Under the pieces are notes generated by a model. That model was given only the letters and a program-made list of their open reading frames with translations, searched no databases and was not told the origin of the DNA. Of a stretch of DNA of 64,000 nucleotides, positions 12,833 to 25,648 are shown in pieces. Each line of letters starts with the position of its first letter. Position 1 is the stretch's first letter. The translations under genes were made by a program, and so were the position numbers. Origin of the DNA: Voacanga thouarsii (Eukaryota > Streptophyta > Magnoliopsida > Gentianales > Apocynaceae); assembly GCA_026120185.1 (NCBI GenBank), contig JANUWF010001942.1:62001-126000 (forward strand), in the 5' to 3' direction.

Positions 12833-14105
12833 GTATGTATTTATGTATATTACAATAGTTTTTTTTTTCTTTTAATCAATAAACTCCTAGCAAAAGTCTT
12901 GAAGAGAAATAAATAGTCACTGTTCTTTTTTGGTTTGCCGTCAAAGAATTCGCCGAATTTCTATTTAACAGTTGTATATCATTAAAGTGGTTTGAACGGG
13001 AATAGAGTGTTTTGGGTGGTAGAGGCTGTGCAAATACTTTTTCAGAAAAAAAAAAAAAACTCGTGAAATTGTTGTGGTCCAACAGAATTATAATAGATAA
13101 GTTGTTTGTTTTTGTTTTTATTTTTGTTTTTTTTTTCTCTTTTACTGTTTGATTAGTAGTGTTATCTCATAATTGATATATTTTTCATTATTTGATTATT
13201 AGATTTACTAGTGTTATAAGAATATTGAGAATTAATCTCTGGTAATTTAGTTTTTGTCCTTAGTGTGAAATCAAAAATTTTGTTCATAAAGAATTTGGGG
13301 GAACTCAAGAAAGGGGAGGAGAAAGATGCAGGAAAGAAGAAGGATGAGGGAGATCAAGGATATTTTTGTCCATTACTGATAGTTATGTTAGTTGAGGTGT
13401 GAATTTAGGTGATATAGGTATAGATTTAATCTCTTTCTATTAGTTTTATTTAAAGCAATTGCGCAAATTTAAAAAAAAAAAGAAAAACCAATTAAGAATT
13501 TATTAAATCAAAATAAGACATAATTGGTCTAACACTTTATATAATACCTTATATTTTTTCTTTTCTTTCGATAAAAGTCTCAACTCAAATTCTAACATAT
13601 TCGATAGCAAGACCTAGATAAAAACTAAAGATAATTTATTGATTAGTAAGATTGATAACCTATCATAATCTATAAAAATTCATATTGCAGACATTCCTGG
13701 AATTGTTCCAAAGTCTGAAATATATCCTTCAAGGAGGCCTTCTATCTATTAAGTTATGAATATCTATTAATTCGTACTTTTTTTAGGGATAATTTAGTTC
13801 AATCACCAAGAACAAAATGGGCGTCACTTTTTCCCCCCTCCAAAATAGTCATATTTCCCACACAAGTGACCTTTTACAAAAATTATAACAAAAGAAAATT
13901 GAGTTTTTGAGATTTTGTGCTGTCATTCATTCATTCAATTTCAACAAAGAAATTGAAGAATGCCAAAAAACCTAACATCGAAATCTTGAAAAGTATGTTC
14001 AATTTTCTAATGACTACTATATTGTTATAATAAATAAAATTTATAGAGTCTTATTTTATTAAGATAGTATCTCAAGTAAAGATTTTCACAATCACATGAG
14101 TTTTC

Positions 14106-14604
14106 TGTTGGGAAAAATATTCCTATTATCTTACAAACTACCTTTAATAAAAATAGTTAAGCAACCACAAAAATAATAATAATAATAATAATAACAAGAT
14201 AAGGATTTACGTGAAAAACTCTAAAAATGAAGAAAAACTACGGTCGTTGTCAAAAGACAATCAAAAAAAATATTCACTATGTGAAAAATAATCATAACTA
14301 CACAATATCAAATACAATATTTTTCTCATACTCAAAACCTTAAAAAAAAATACCTAGAAAGGACTCAGAGAATTTTCTCAAACCCTCTAACCCTCACAAT
14401 TTTCTTTGAGTTTTACACTCAAAACAAACTCACCCACCTCTTCTCTCTTGGTGTTGAGATTGTTGTTTTTCGTTGGGTGTACTTGACTCTTCAAAACATG
14501 CCTATTTATAGGCACTAGAGGCATTGCCTTTGTGAGTACTATCGTTGTCTTAGTGGAGTGGTTGTCCAACCACTCCCACCACTTTGTTTAATTAATGCAT
14601 AACA
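14106..14604 (-). repeat. 3' LTR of the deleted Copia element
   Basis: 499 bp with TG...CA ends. It contains an (AAT)n run at 14173-14192 that the other LTR lacks, which accounts for part of the length difference (499 against 455 bp). A TATTTATAGGC word near 14500 is the probable promoter TATA region. Confidence 0.9.
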
Positions 14605-15332
14605 ATCTCCACCTTAATTAAACAAAAAAAAAATTCCTACTTCCAAGACATTGTCTAATACTAACAATCATAAATATTATCATACTCCACCATAAAGAGT
14701 ATATTCACTTAAAATTAACATCAACTTTAAGAATTTCACCTCGGCCCATGTCGAAAATTATGGTGCAACTTCCATGCTAATTTTTCTGAAGTTCATTAGC
14801 CATCGACATTCCTTTATTCCACCACACTCCTTGTATAATCATCAACTAATGCCTGTGTGCAAATTCGTGGATATGCTGCCAATCATACGTCCTCTTTCAT
14901 GGCATCTCCAGTGGTAACAATCATGCCATGAGGACATATATTTGTCTTTAAAACAATTCATCATCTCCTTATGCTAGGAAAACAACATTGGTAACATTAT
15001 TTTTGAAGCTATTGGCCGAACCAGCTCCACCTTTCAAGACTTTGTACAATCCAAACTGGATTAACAAATCCTTGACTTGCACTTGCCATAAGGCAAAATT
15101 AATTTTGCCATCAAATTTCTCAAGATTAAATTTAGTTGCTGACATTTTTCCTATACTTTTATTTTAGCGTAAAACACACACTAAAACTCCACCGTGCCAA
15201 AGGTACTTGTAGGCTTAATATCAAGAGTAAATAATAATCTAATTTATTTTTTTGTGGAAGGTCCACCTTAGTAGCAACCACAAAGAATACGATAAGTAAA
15301 TATTAATACCTCAGTATGGCTCTGATACCAGT

Positions 15333-15787
15333 TGTTGGGAAAAATATCCCTATTACCTCACAAACTATCTTAAATAAAAATAGTTAAGCAATCACAGAAA
15401 AAAATAACAAGATAAAAATTTACGCGAAAAACTCCAAAAACGGAGAAAAACCATGGTCGTTGTCAAAAGACAATTGAGAAAAATATTCACTATGTGAAAA
15501 ATTATTACAACTACACAATATCAAATACAATATCTTTCTCATACCCAAAACCCAAAAAAAATACCTAGAGAGTACTTAGAGAATTTTTCCAAACTCTCTA
15601 ACCCTCACAATTTTCTTTGAGTTTTACACTCAAAACAAACTCTCCCACCTCTTCTCTCTTAGTGTTAAGATTGTTGTTTTTAGTTGGGTGTACTTGACTC
15701 TTCAAAACATGCCTATTTATAGGCAATAAAGGTATTGTCTTAGTGAGCACCATCGTTCCCACCACTTTGTTTAATTAATGCATAACA
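15333..15787 (-). repeat. 5' LTR of the deleted Copia element
   Basis: 455 bp, collinear with the left LTR but differing by many substitutions and a deletion near 15748, so the insertion is not recent. It directly abuts the primer binding site at about 15319-15332. Confidence 0.9.
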
Positions 15788-15928
15788 TTTTCACCAATAG
15801 GAAACTTTATTTTATTAATTATTTTCTTAAAGTTTAGTTTCTTAACGTGCACGAGCTTCTTTATTGAAGTTGAATGAATAACATCATTGAATCTTAAATT
15901 TTTAATTTTTAATTATTACAATTTTGTA

Positions 15929-16909
15929 TGTAATACCCTACCTTAAATTCACCTAAAAATGGAGGAGCATTTCATTCATATATTATGAGCATAAGTGCAT
16001 GTGAGTATACAATATGATTCTTACATACACATATTATTTATATGAATTATTTGAATTTGATATGTGAATGGAGTTATTTGCTTGGGAGATAATTGAGAAA
16101 TTATTCCTTAGGATAAGAGAGTATAAAAAATATATATTTTACGTGATAATTATTTGAGAGAATAATATATATATATTTGCCTACTTATTTAAGAATAAAT
16201 TTATTGATATATTCTCTCTATTAAATTATTTTATTTGGTTATTTATTTATTTAGAGCAAAGAGAAAAGAGAATTATTTATAATAATTCTTCTAGTGTTTG
16301 ATCTCTAGACCTTTCCAACCTTTTCTTGTGATTTATCCGGTTTTGATAATTTTTCTTGTGTGATAATTTTTTTCAACTAATAGACTTTATTTACTAAGAA
16401 ATATAAAAAATTATTATTATTTTAGCCTAGACTAGCCGCCACTCTTGGGAGGAAATAAGGGAAAATTTCATTTTATTTGGAAGAAGACTTTGGAGAATTT
16501 TCCAAATCCTATTCTAGCTAAAATTTATTCCTATTTTTCCTCTCTCTTTGACGTCACTAAGCTCTCTGTCAGCTAGCTACAAGGCTTCCTAAACCTACTA
16601 GGATTTGATTTTAATTATCTTGCATAACCTAAGTTAAGTAAAGACCTAGAGAATTTAGGAAAAACTCCCTATTTTTCCTGCCGCCTCCCCTATTCCTTTT
16701 CTTATCCCAGTGTTTCTTCCTCCCCAAAATATAAAACAAATCCAATTTTGTTCAGCAAAAACCCCCTAGCCAACTCCCTTCTGCTCTCTTTCTCAAAACA
16801 CCAAAATTCCTCTCTTCTTCTTAAGGAAATTGTCTCCATTGTTGACGGAAAAATTATGCACAAAGCTTCTTCTTTAGACTACATTCTTGGCTAGAAATCT
16901 TGAAGTTCT
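15929..16909 (+). repeat. LTR-like segment starting TGTAATACCC, interrupted
   Basis: TGTAATACCCTACC at 15929 matches the terminus type seen inverted at 524 and 3820, so this is probably the left end of a long Gypsy-type LTR in the other orientation. No coding sequence is present. It runs into a different TG-initial sequence at 16910, which looks like a later LTR insertion. Confidence 0.4.
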
Positions 16910-17875
16910 TGTTGGAAACAAAAGTTAGAAAACACCATATAGCTCAACAAATTTTCAAGTTTGCAAATTAAGATAAGAAAAATATCAAAAAAATACAAAA
17001 TACTTAGCAAATATGAAAAATGGTTACAAATCTCCAAATAAGTCCTAAATTATAAGATGAGTCTTCCAATTCTTTTCTTTTAAAAAAATATTAATTCGAG
17101 TGCTGAAGAGCTTGATCTTGAATTGAACTAGAGTTGATGACGAACACTTGATCACCAAGTCTTTGAGACTTCTTCGATGAAGAATAAGATGAACACCTTG
17201 AAAATTTGATGAAGATTCTAAATTTTGAATGCTGAAGTTTGGATGAACTTTGATGAAGATTTAGACTTTGTATACTAAAAAAGCCTGAATGCTATTGAAA
17301 CTTGATTTTGCTAAAGCTTGAGCTTGTTGAAACTTAAAGTTGAATGCTGTTGAAGCTTTGTTGAAGTTGGAGATGCCTCTTCTTTGTTGAAGCTCCTGGG
17401 ATGGTCCTAAACCTTTGAAGGAAGACAATATTTATAGGCAAAAAATACACCAACTTTAGCATAAATAACCAGTGTTGAATTTTAAGAAAGCCTCCTAATA
17501 AACCCGAATGGACTTAGATTTGAGGTAACTTGGGCTTAATTTAAGTATAACCCAATTTAATGTAACCCATACTATTTAGGTTTAATTGATCTTGAACAAG
17601 GGTTCTAATTTAATGGCACGGTCCAATTTTATTTAATCCATATTATATTTGATTTAATTTGAAATGGACTCTTAACAATGACACAATTTTAATTTCCCAA
17701 TTCCATAAAATATTAGATTTAATAGACTTTTAATAAATGTCCAATTGCATTAATTTAAGAATAATTATATTTATTAATGGATTTATTTTAAATAACCAAG
17801 ACTAAAATATTTAATTTTTTTTTCTTTTAGTCTTGATCAAATAAAATATATTTTTTCTAAATTTTCTTGTTTACA
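16910..17875 (-). repeat. Probable LTR (966 bp) of a minus-strand retroelement
   Basis: The segment begins TGTTGGAAACAAAAG and ends CTTGTTTACA, so it has TG...CA ends. On the minus strand it is immediately preceded by GAAGTGGAGGCATT, a good polypurine tract, which would make it a 3' LTR with the element body at higher coordinates. A TTTATAGGC word occurs near 17431. The rest (17082-17400) is rich in imperfect GAAGCTTGATGAA-like repeats. No second LTR or TSD was found. Confidence 0.5.
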
Positions 17876-19936
17876 AATGCCTCCACTTCAAGACTTGACG
17901 AGAATGCTTTGTCCAAAAAGTTTAGAAACAAAGCTTGAAGTATTATTTGAAAATTATATTAATTTCTCAATTTAATTAAAAATTAATATAAACACCTTCT
18001 TCAAATCCTTGATGAAGTAGAATTATTTTTCTATTTTTATAAGAAATTAGTAAAAGATTTGAAGTCCAAATTTCTTAAAGCCACTAATCAAATTTCTTGA
18101 ATTTAAATCTAAATCTAAGTTAAAATCTTCTAAATAAAAATTAGAAGTCATTTAGGATATAGAACAAGCACCTCATGGTACCTATAAAAAAGCTTAGAGC
18201 TTCACTAATTTTCTTCATAAACTCAAGAAGTCTTCATCGACATTTACTGAAGACTCCTGTAGCTTCAAATATTCAGTGATAGGAGAAAATTTGCCTTTCT
18301 TGCCGTTTGATCTTTGGTAAGCCCCCCCCCCCCCTCTTTGTGCTTCATGTTTATTGTCCTTCTAGTCATCCCTAAAGCTTGGATTATAGCATATATTCAT
18401 GCAAGCCTCACGCACATTCCCTCCTACCATTTCAAATATCTTCTCTTCACATTGACGGCCCTATAGCATGACGTCCACGGCACTTTTTGGAATTCACCGT
18501 GTGAACTTTTTTTTTTTTTTTTTGTTTCATCCAATCTTGATCTTTGGAAAAAGACAAATTTTTTGTGGCACAAGTGTAATAAGTAACAAAGACACAGCCA
18601 TTTATCTACTCTGTCATTCAGCTACCAATAAGTTCCAAGAAGCCTACTGTTGATTTTGTCTTATTGCACATTGGTCGATTTTTTTTTTAAAAAATTAATT
18701 TTAATGCTGCACATGCATTCATTTTCATTCACGTAGCATATTGAATGCATCATTCACATAACTTATTGAATCTCGATTTTCGCCAAAACCCCTTGTGTTT
18801 TTTTTCGTATACTTTTCTTTTTTTAAATCTGACTCTTCTTTTTTATTTATTTTAAATTGACTTTTTTTCTCTTTTTATTAAACTAACTTTTTTTTTGGTT
18901 GAATCTCATTTTTTTCTTTTGATCTTTCTTTTCTTTCAAATTTTTTTTAATAGGTCAAACCATGATGTACCTCTTAAATTTGTGATCTTTTTTTAGCCAA
19001 CAACTGCTAGGCATTTATGACCATGAAAATGACCTAATGGAAACGAGAACGACTTTGAAGATTTATAAGGCAGCGTCTAGTAGATATACGAGACCCTTAC
19101 TAATAAGAATCTACTCACGTAATATGGCACATCTTAAGAAGGAGGAGAAAACATCAAGCCACAACTCATGGCATCTTTGATAAAATTCATTTCCAAGAGG
19201 TTTCAAGAGAGTTTTAAAGGCAACCAATCCAACAAACTAAGGGCCAAGAGATTCGTGAGAAGATGGATGCTAAGGATGCTAAAGGAAGGGCCAAGAGATT
19301 TGTGAGGAGATGGATGCTAAAGGAAGGGCCAAAGCTACACAAATCGAACAACAACCCTTGTAGAAAATCAAGCCAATAGTTAAACAAGGATTAAGGGTCA
19401 TAGGTGTATCAAGGGGTAGCTTAAAAGGACCAACATTTCATTTGGAAGAGTAAGGAAGTACATGAAAATAAAATGGAGGTCAAAGAAGTAGGAATTGAAG
19501 TGCAACAAGACAAAGAAGTGTGCTCTAGAGCTGAATTGGTGCCGGCCAAGGGTGATAGAATCGACGCTACCCGAATTCTAGGCAAATGATGTCAGGAATA
19601 GAATAGAGCCGGTGCTAGTCTGAGGTGCCAAAATCGGCACCGACCCATGTTGGGTCCAGCATGAATTTTTGCTATTTTTCTTGTTTTAAGCTTAATTGCA
19701 TTCTTATTTATTTTCATAACTTTTATTATGTTTTTACTTGTTTAAGGCATGTAATAGGATCTCAACACTTACGTTAAGACCACCAAACCCTATGTTTAGC
19801 TTACTAATTAGTTAGGATATGTTAGGGAATTATAAATACTTCATTATAGCTTTGTAAACAAAACTTTTGGAAACATTGAACTTGAGATATCAGAGTTTCC
19901 TCTTATGAAAAGTGTTTCAAGGTGATTCTCTTGGAT
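17876..19936. other. Decayed retroelement-like sequence, no gene
   Basis: No coding frame is convincing. A C11 run lies at 18319-18332, and 18660-18960 is T-rich with many T7-T10 runs. The part 18960-19936 reads like old retroelement sequence: it includes a near-duplicate AAGGGCCAAGAGATT(C/T)GTGAG phrase at about 19239 and 19286, and a (C)CGGCACCGAC-type section at 19540-19650. It is interrupted by the solo LTR at 19942. Confidence 0.4.
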
Positions 19937-19941
19937 AATTC

Positions 19942-20383
19942 TGTTAGGAATTCTCCATGCAAAATCATAGTTGTGCAACAAAAAAAAAATAAGAATTCCA
20001 CACCGATGATCACATTTATGCAATAATAGAATCAAAAACAAGAGAGAATTATACCTTACGTTGTACCTCTATGAAACAAAAATTTTTGTTCTTCAATTTG
20101 AAGACGCGATCCAACTAAACTAAAAGAATGTCTTCTCTTTTGTTCCATCAAAGAACTTACGATCTAAATATAAGATTGTCTCTAATAAAATCCACACAAG
20201 AATGGTGCTTAAGAAAACACCAAAAATTTTGTGCTAGCAAAATTCCGTTGGCGGCTAGGTTTTGTTGTTTCCAGAAGAAGAATAATATAGAAGGAAGTCT
20301 CGGGTTTTTCCGAAGGGGAAAAAAAATAAAAATCTCTGTATGTGTATTCACAAAACCATAAAAATCCATGAAGCATATATATC

Positions 20384-20443
<60 letters not shown>

Positions 20444-21738
20444 CCTTCGTCATTTTTGGTAATTAGAATCCGTAGCAAACATGAATTCTTAATTACCAGT
20501 TGTTATTATAATTTTTGTCAATTATAATATGGTTTATAAATTATAATTAATTATAATTTAACCACAATAATTTCTTCTTTTAATAATCAACCCTCTAATA
20601 TTATCAAATAATATCTTGAGCACTCAATTCTCTATTATGTGTGACCTATTAGGTTTTCCTGTATATTAGTAGCAAAATATGAATTAATCTAAACGTCTTT
20701 AAGATTAATAATCCTTAATAATTTTTAAAATTAACTTATTAATTCCAATAAGGATTGATTTATTAATTCTTTAATTAATAAATCCATATTCAGTAGATCA
20801 TGAACGGTATCTAACAACACATTGTGACCACTCAAAAGTCCAGAAAGTCAAGTGGCTTGACATGAACCTTTCAATAACAAACAACAGTGTAATAAACTCC
20901 TTTTACCATACAATATTTCATTCGTTTTGGAATACGAAATTAGTGTCAACTCCTTCCAAAATAATAAATTAATTCTGACTCAAATATTTTAGTACTTGTT
21001 CCCGAAATTTATTACTCATCATATGTATCAATTAGAACAATTTCCAATATACAATTACCTTGGTCAATGACTACTCGAATAGTGATTCCTACAAGTAGCC
21101 GTGAGATATTCGCTCCTACTATTAGGAGTGATGAATCTTTTATTGATCATCTCAACTACTTTCATTTGCTTCATGTTATACCCAATATCCATCCCATAGG
21201 CAGTCTTGTCAAGACTCCAGAGATTGAAATTAAAATCCAACACTTAGCAAATAAAGTACCTTAGGGATCTCAAGTCTAAGGATACTTACACATTTACTAT
21301 GGAGAGATTCTATCACTGGCACTAAATAGTTATTCATGTGATTATCTCATAGTCAGGTCATCCAATATACTTGTTCAAATAACAAGTATCCATGTGTTAA
21401 CTTTGAGTATCACAATACTCATGGATGTGAGAACTACCGCCTGATTAAATCAGGAAGTATAACACATGTTAGTCTTAACGCATTAATAACGCCCTATCTT
21501 ATTAATACTATGACTAGGGATAATTTAAGTACGAACGCTATTCAATGTACTAGGAACCTCACATCATGATTTCTATCATGATTTTCTTAACACAGTGTTG
21601 CACTTTGGAATTTATCTAACAGTTATTTTATATGAAAGTATAAATAAAACAAACTAAAAGATAAAGAATGTCTTATTTTATTTAATAATGCACAATATAC
21701 AGAATACATGTGATTGCCTCTAATGTATAACACTAATA
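19942..21738. repeat. Solo LTR, 1.8 kb, with TSD AATTC
   Basis: It starts TGTTAGGAATTCTCC and ends AACACTAATA (CA decayed to TA). It is flanked by AATTC on both sides (19937-19941 and 21739-21743). It is homologous along its length to the solo LTR at 60957-62870: both have the CCACACA...CACCAA segment, the GGTATCTAACAA block, the GCCGTGAGATAT block and the GTGATTGCCTCTA end. No internal retroelement sequence or second LTR adjoins it, so it is best read as the product of LTR-LTR recombination. Short reading frames inside are not genes. Confidence 0.88.
20387..20440. repeat. (TA)n microsatellite inside the solo LTR
   Basis: About 27 TA units. The related LTR at 60957 lacks this tract, so it expanded after the copies separated. 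Confidence 0.95.
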
Positions 21739-21743
21739 AATTC

Positions 21744-23550
21744 CCATAATCATTAAGACCAAATCAAAGGGTTTAGTCTCACATCTGATCTTGTCTATAA
21801 ACTTCAAGGCATAATCTACAACTTCTTCTCTAAATTAGGTCTTAGGATTTCATCCATTCTAAGGTTTTATTTGGGAATAAGTTTTGGGTGACTTCAAATT
21901 CTTATCCTTAGTGTTCTAATCTATTATTAGATTAGAGTATTTATATATCTTTGAAGTAGGCTAAATTCACCAATTCTCAATGGTGTTAGTTACATTTTGC
22001 ATCTAGTGTTCTTGTGGTGTGAATTGGGTAGAGAGTTGGGTGACCAATTCTTGGATTTCAATTCTTAAAATCGAGAGGCTTTCATGTTTATATAAAGTGA
22101 TATCAAAGGTTGTGTTGTGTTGATTTTAATCATTCAACTTTCTTTGAGCAAAAAGTACAATCTTCTTTCAAGAATTTGCTGAAAATTGTTTAATCTCATT
22201 ACGATTCATCTTGCCATTTTTTAATGCTTAGAACTCAAAATTATGCCATGAAATTGATGTTAAATTGATCTTATATGTTGGTATGATGTTTGAGGAATCT
22301 TTTAACATGAAGAATTGTTGATTTGGAGCTTAAAATAAGTGAAAAAAATAGCTGCGAAATTTCCAATTCTGTAACTATTTTTCTTGCTATTTTTTTACAG
22401 TGAGTAATTTTTCAGCCATGGATTTATTGTGAAATTTAATATATATATTTGGTTAATACTTAGGTAGCTATTTGATGTGTTAAATTGCATAAATTTGGAT
22501 GTTTATGGAGTGTATTTGATGCAAAATTTCTAAACTCAGAAGGAATCCTGTAACTCATGTTCATGCTATATTTGTGAGTTATAGAACTCAAGTTTTTGGT
22601 CTTCTGCTTATTGTGAAATTGTTCCTTGATGTTATTTTTATAATTGGGAATGAATGTTTTCTCTGAATCTTGAGTATTAGGGCTTTTAATAGGGTGAAAA
22701 TTTTGAGTTTTCTTTAGTTACGAGGTTGCACATAAGGTGTTTGATATATTGCCACAATGACTTATGATTGCTTAAATGTGACTACCAAAAGTTTTCTATC
22801 TTGAACTCTTATGATTTTCTTACTTAGTAACTTGTTTCAAGTGAGAATTATTTTTGTGTTGCTAGTAGAAATTTTTTTGGTCATAGTGCTCTATGCTAGA
22901 GCTTGGGGAGTCATTGGTGCAAGCTTAGTGCATATCACTTGCTTTTTTGAATTTCAAATTCTCTGTGATATCATTACTTTGGTGAGTGAGTTGAGTATCA
23001 AATCGACCCCTTAAGGTTGTGTTAACACCCCGTTATTTGAAATCCTTCATTTGAACTACTTGCCTACTAAGTGTTTGATGAAATGCTTAAATGCCTCTAC
23101 CATGCTATTTATGAGATCTTAGCTTTCATCTATCACTTTCTCAAGACTTCTTCGTTGGATTTCTTACTATTGGTGGGTTGATACCTAAATTGATGTCTCC
23201 ATGTAGTACTTAGGATTTGTGAAGTTAATTGAGTAGTAAATAAGCACACTAAGAGATTGATGAAAGTTTGTGTTGAATTACAACTTGCATATTAAGTGTT
23301 GATAACATGTCTTATGCTTGAACTTGCTTACATGAGTTTTACTAAGATTTCATACTTGCAACATTAAAGTTACTTGCTTAGCTGGTTGTTCTTAATTGGA
23401 TAAATTTTATTGTTGCTACTTGAAATTTTGTTTCTCTTAGAATTGGCCATTAGTTTGGAACACATTTGTTGTACTTGATTCTTACTACGTGTTACTGATA
23501 GAGGCTAAATGTACTAGTATTTTGAGAGTTATTTATGCTATATTTGTTAT
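21744..23550. other. Non-coding, possibly old LTR remnant
   Basis: The sequence continues what was cut by the solo LTR. At about 22100 the phrase TGATATCAAAGG resembles a decayed TGGTATCAGAGC primer site, so 21744-22100 may be an LTR 3' part of an old element. The rest, to 23550, is T-rich without domains. Inference only. Confidence 0.3.
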
Positions 23551-23980
23551 GATTTTATTAAAGATGGCAATGGGGTCAGTTCGGGGACTAGAAATCTCGA
23601 CCCTTTCCCCACCACTATATATACCTCGTCCCCAACACAGGGAAAGGTGGGGATCCCTACCCCAGCCTGCCAAAGACAAAATAATCCTAGTCTAGTTAGG
23701 CCTAGTAGCTCGGGAATGTTTTAATTTTTTTTAATCTTCAATATGTTTTTATTCAACTTTTTAACATAATCTAATAGCTTTCTTATTATATATATTGCAT
23801 ACAATTTTTGTATATATTGTAAATTTTAATAATTACAAAAATGATATATTTGAGGCTTTAGGTTAGATTAGATTAATGTGATTTGCTTTGTTCACTAATA
23901 AGATCTAAAGCCAATTATCAAGTGAAATCTTACTAGATTTTGAAGGTCAAAAGTTTTGTTCTATTTAAAATAACTATATC

Positions 23981-25163
23981 TGTTAGCCCTAAGGGTTTTC
24001 TCCTATGTTTTGACTTATGACAAATATTGATATGAACCAACTTGTGTAATCTATTGTGATATGACATGTTTGACCTCTAATTCTTCTAAGGCATTTAGAT
24101 ATAATTGTTTGGCAACTCTTTCGTGATTGAATTCAAGTATGAAAGATCAAAAAAGAAAATCAAAGTATATGGAGTTGCATATTAAGAAGTCCTTATAAGA
24201 AAAACTTTAGACTAGGAAGTATTATTAAGATATTTCTATTATTTCCTATGTATCTTTACCTTTTGATTCATTTGACTTTACCTTGAAGCACCAAAGGAAA
24301 AGATTTCAAATTTTTGAAAATCTCATAATTTTAGATTGAATAGTTTGAATCCAAAAGATTCGTCCAAAATCCTGTAAACTGTGTTGAAATATTTCTACCT
24401 GAAAAAGTGCCATTTTAGACTTACCTTTTGAATACATTGTCATCCAAAACCTGAGTCCAAAATACAGATAAGTTTAACAGAAATTATAGCCATTTTTTTA
24501 TAGTCGTTGGCACTTCACTTTTTAGCTCTATAAATAGCCTCTAAGCAATATTAGACATAAGTTTTTGAAATATTCTTCTAAGAAATACTATTGCTCAATG
24601 TTTTCAAAAATATCCTTTTATAAAAAAGCTTCAAAATGAATTCATATTGTGTCAAAGGTAAAAGTACTTGTGCTTTGTATCTTAGTGAACATTTGTTCAA
24701 ATAAGTGAGCTCTTTACTGTTTTATTGATATTCAATCTCTATTATAGTGCAAGGTTGTGGTGTAAAACTTAGTTGGGGTGAACCTTATTGTAATTGTTTG
24801 TTTGAAAGGTTTTGGAAAATCTAGTGTAGTGATCCTTTCTTGTATGTGGTATTATTTGATTTCATTAAGTGGAGTAAATGAAACCTGGTTGAAAATCCTT
24901 AAGTGTGAGCTTAATGCAGTGGACGTAGATCTTGAAAGATCGAACCACTATACATATCGTGTCTCATCTCTTTTATTATTGAATTACATTTCCATTTCTG
25001 GTCTGAATCTGAACATATATATTAAAGAGTTCTTGGAAAGCTTTCTTTGTTACCATAAAGTTGGTTCAAGAATCTTGATAATCATTATTGTTCTGCATAT
25101 TAGACGATTCAAAAAATTTAAGTTTGCCAAAAACCTTATTCACCCCCCCTCTAAGATTTTTCA
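23981..25163 (+). repeat. Solo Copia LTR, 1.18 kb, TSD ATATC, nested in the hAT element
   Basis: TGTTAGCCCTAAGGG to CTAAGATTTTTCA, flanked by ATATC at 23976-23980 and 25164-25168. It is homologous throughout to the LTR at 30293-31498, which is followed by a primer binding site; that fixes both family and orientation. The 148-codon open frame at 24778-25224 lies inside this LTR and has no domain. Confidence 0.9.
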
Positions 25164-25578
25164 ATATCATCTGCTAATTATTATACTCCATAATAATCTT
25201 ATCAATGATATGAATCTTCATTAATTATTATTAGTTTGAATAATGCTATAGACTATTCTAATAATTAGAATATTTGCTTTTCATAATAAGGAAAATAAAC
25301 TAGAATGAAAAGAAAGTATTATTAATAACTAAAATAAAACTACATATGAGTTATTTAGGTGGATAGTATATGAGCATTTAATTTTTTTTTAATATCATGG
25401 TGGACATAATTAATTAAACATCTTACACTACTTAATATTTTTATTCATACCCACATATTTATTTCAAATTAGTTTTGAAATGTTTTGGTAATACTTAGTT
25501 ATATTGATCTATAATAATTAACATTATAGGATAAATTACACGTAATAACTTAATACTATAAGATAGAGTCTAATGTTA

Positions 25579-25582
<4 letters not shown>

Positions 25583-25636
<54 letters not shown>

Positions 25637-25648
25637 TGTGTGTGTGTA
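25583..25648. repeat. (CA)n-(GT)n palindromic microsatellite
   Basis: About 25 CA units meet about 7 GT units at a CACGTG centre, making a perfect inverted repeat of 14-16 bp arms that could form a hairpin. Further AT/TATA-rich tracts follow to 25770. Confidence 0.95.

Larger units (their letters stand above)
9881..14100. other. Intergenic, microsatellites only
   Basis: Over 4 kb of AT-rich DNA without a supportable gene. Apart from the microsatellites listed separately there are homopolymer runs (for example near 10087, 10971, 12861 and 13045). Short open frames here have no recognisable domain and high Phe/Leu/Asn bias, as expected of random AT-rich sequence. Confidence 0.5.
14106..15787 (-). 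mobile_element. Short, internally deleted Copia element with both LTRs
   Basis: Direct repeats at 14106-14604 and 15333-15787 begin TGTTGGGAAAAATAT and end ATGCATAACA. A 5-bp TSD, TTTTC, flanks them (14101-14105 and 15788-15792). Next to the right LTR the minus strand reads ACTGGTATCAGAGCC, the initiator-Met tRNA primer binding site of Copia elements. The left LTR is preceded on the minus strand by a purine tract (AAGGTGGAGA). The interior is only 728 bp and encodes on the minus strand a Copia gag start (MSATKFNLEKFDG, near 15145) that soon breaks. Pol is missing, so movement would need enzymes from elsewhere. Confidence 0.92.

Noticed and set aside
18319..18332. Poly-C runs here and near 31469, 38066 (G) and 57622 as motifs
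   Set aside because: Simple homopolymers with no associated feature; lengths may also be sequencing-sensitive.
24778..25224. 148-codon open frame, one of the longer ones outside known families
   Set aside because: It lies within a solo Copia LTR and has no domain. The homologous LTR at 30293 does not keep the frame.
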